This document shows, piece by piece, positions 63,441 to 64,000 of a DNA stretch of 64,000 nt (its first letter is position 1; each line of letters begins with the position of its first letter). Location: contig CM067505.1 of NCBI GenBank assembly GCA_034509495.1, positions 6,210,594 through 6,274,593 on the forward strand. Reading direction: 5' to 3'. The position numbers and the translations under genes are program-made. The notes below the pieces were generated by a model. The model made no database searches, had not been told where the DNA came from, and worked only from the letters and a program-made list of their open reading frames with translations. Source of the DNA: Acestrorhynchus altus. Lineage: Eukaryota; Chordata; Actinopteri; Characiformes; Acestrorhynchidae.

Positions 63441-64000
63441 CACATGCTAACCGCAGCCTTTTTCTCTTTCATGTGAAACACAGAACGCCTTCTTAAATGC
63501 ATCAGAGCACTGTGTCTAAGCATATTCTCCATCACAGTGTCTGATGACTAGTCATATTGCTATGCCGATTTGTCATTGAGATTGCTATGCTCCGCAGGCT
63601 GTGCCCTATGAGATTCATGAATTGTTTAGGAAACTATGATGCCCTGTCTGAAACAAACAGATACTCGTTCAAAAACAACAATCAATATATACGATTCTGA
63701 CAAATTATAGAAAGACAAATAAAAGTATCTTCCACGAGACTTGTTGGCAATTTTTTTTATGTATATGGATGCCAACCAGTCATATTTTAATGGGTCGGAT
63801 ATCTGCTATCCAGTTCCGAGTCTTTGTTTTAACCACAGTGTTCAGAGCTCCCTCTAGTGTCTGCAAGATGCCATTAACAGCAACAGCAGACATGAGAAGG
63901 TAAAGAAAATTTTAGACTGCTTGATGGTGGAACATGAAAATATAATATATGAAACTGTATTTCAAATATTTGCTGAAACAGAGCTGAATTACCGGCAGCT
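63440..64000. other. Window end, no gene seen
   Basis: Unique AT-rich sequence, presumably still intron of the downstream gene. Confidence 0.4.

Noticed and set aside
63233..63535. Open frames with poly His-Thr and Val-Cys
   Set aside because: Produced by an 80 bp (GT)n repeat.

Overview
The window is genomic DNA from a vertebrate, very probably a ray-finned (teleost) fish. The sequence is intron-rich and AT-rich. It has long (CA)n, (CT)n, (ATT)n and (GATA)n microsatellites, decayed Tc1-like transposase fragments, tRNA-derived SINEs and many small non-autonomous DNA transposons of fish type. An otophysan fish is possible from the repeat style, but that is a weak inference. There are no prokaryotic genes, operons or CRISPR arrays.

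One gene can be reconstructed completely: snx13 (sorting nexin 13, also called RGS-PX1) on the + strand. It has 26 coding exons between 14718 and 50417. The exons join with consistent phases into 2865 nt, or 954 codons plus stop. The protein order is N-terminal membrane hairpin, PXA, RGS, PX, Nexin_C. Exon 1 lies in a CpG-rich promoter (about 14.44-14.86 kb) and codes only four residues. Intron 1 is 14.4 kb and full of decayed tandem repeats. A long 3' UTR probably follows the stop and contains transposon relics.

Two other promoter regions flank snx13. At about 9.1-9.45 kb a GC-rich block with CCAAT boxes looks like the start of a minus-strand gene, head-to-head with snx13 about 5.3 kb away; a second exon may lie at 7632-7727. 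At about 56.8-57.3 kb another GC-rich, CCAAT-bearing block opens a + strand gene whose first coding exon reads MVLLKIREQ before a good donor. The rest of that gene must lie in or beyond its >6.9 kb first intron, and I could not identify it.

The most notable points are: (i) a ~255 bp duplication that copied the end of intron 6, with the exon 7 splice acceptor and first 17 exon bases, into intron 5; (ii) a GC-AG intron after exon 21; (iii) several unusual decayed tandem arrays in intron 1 and in the downstream gene's intron 1; (iv) a 26 bp perfect inverted repeat at 10.75 kb. I found nothing that looks like a wholly new biological system.
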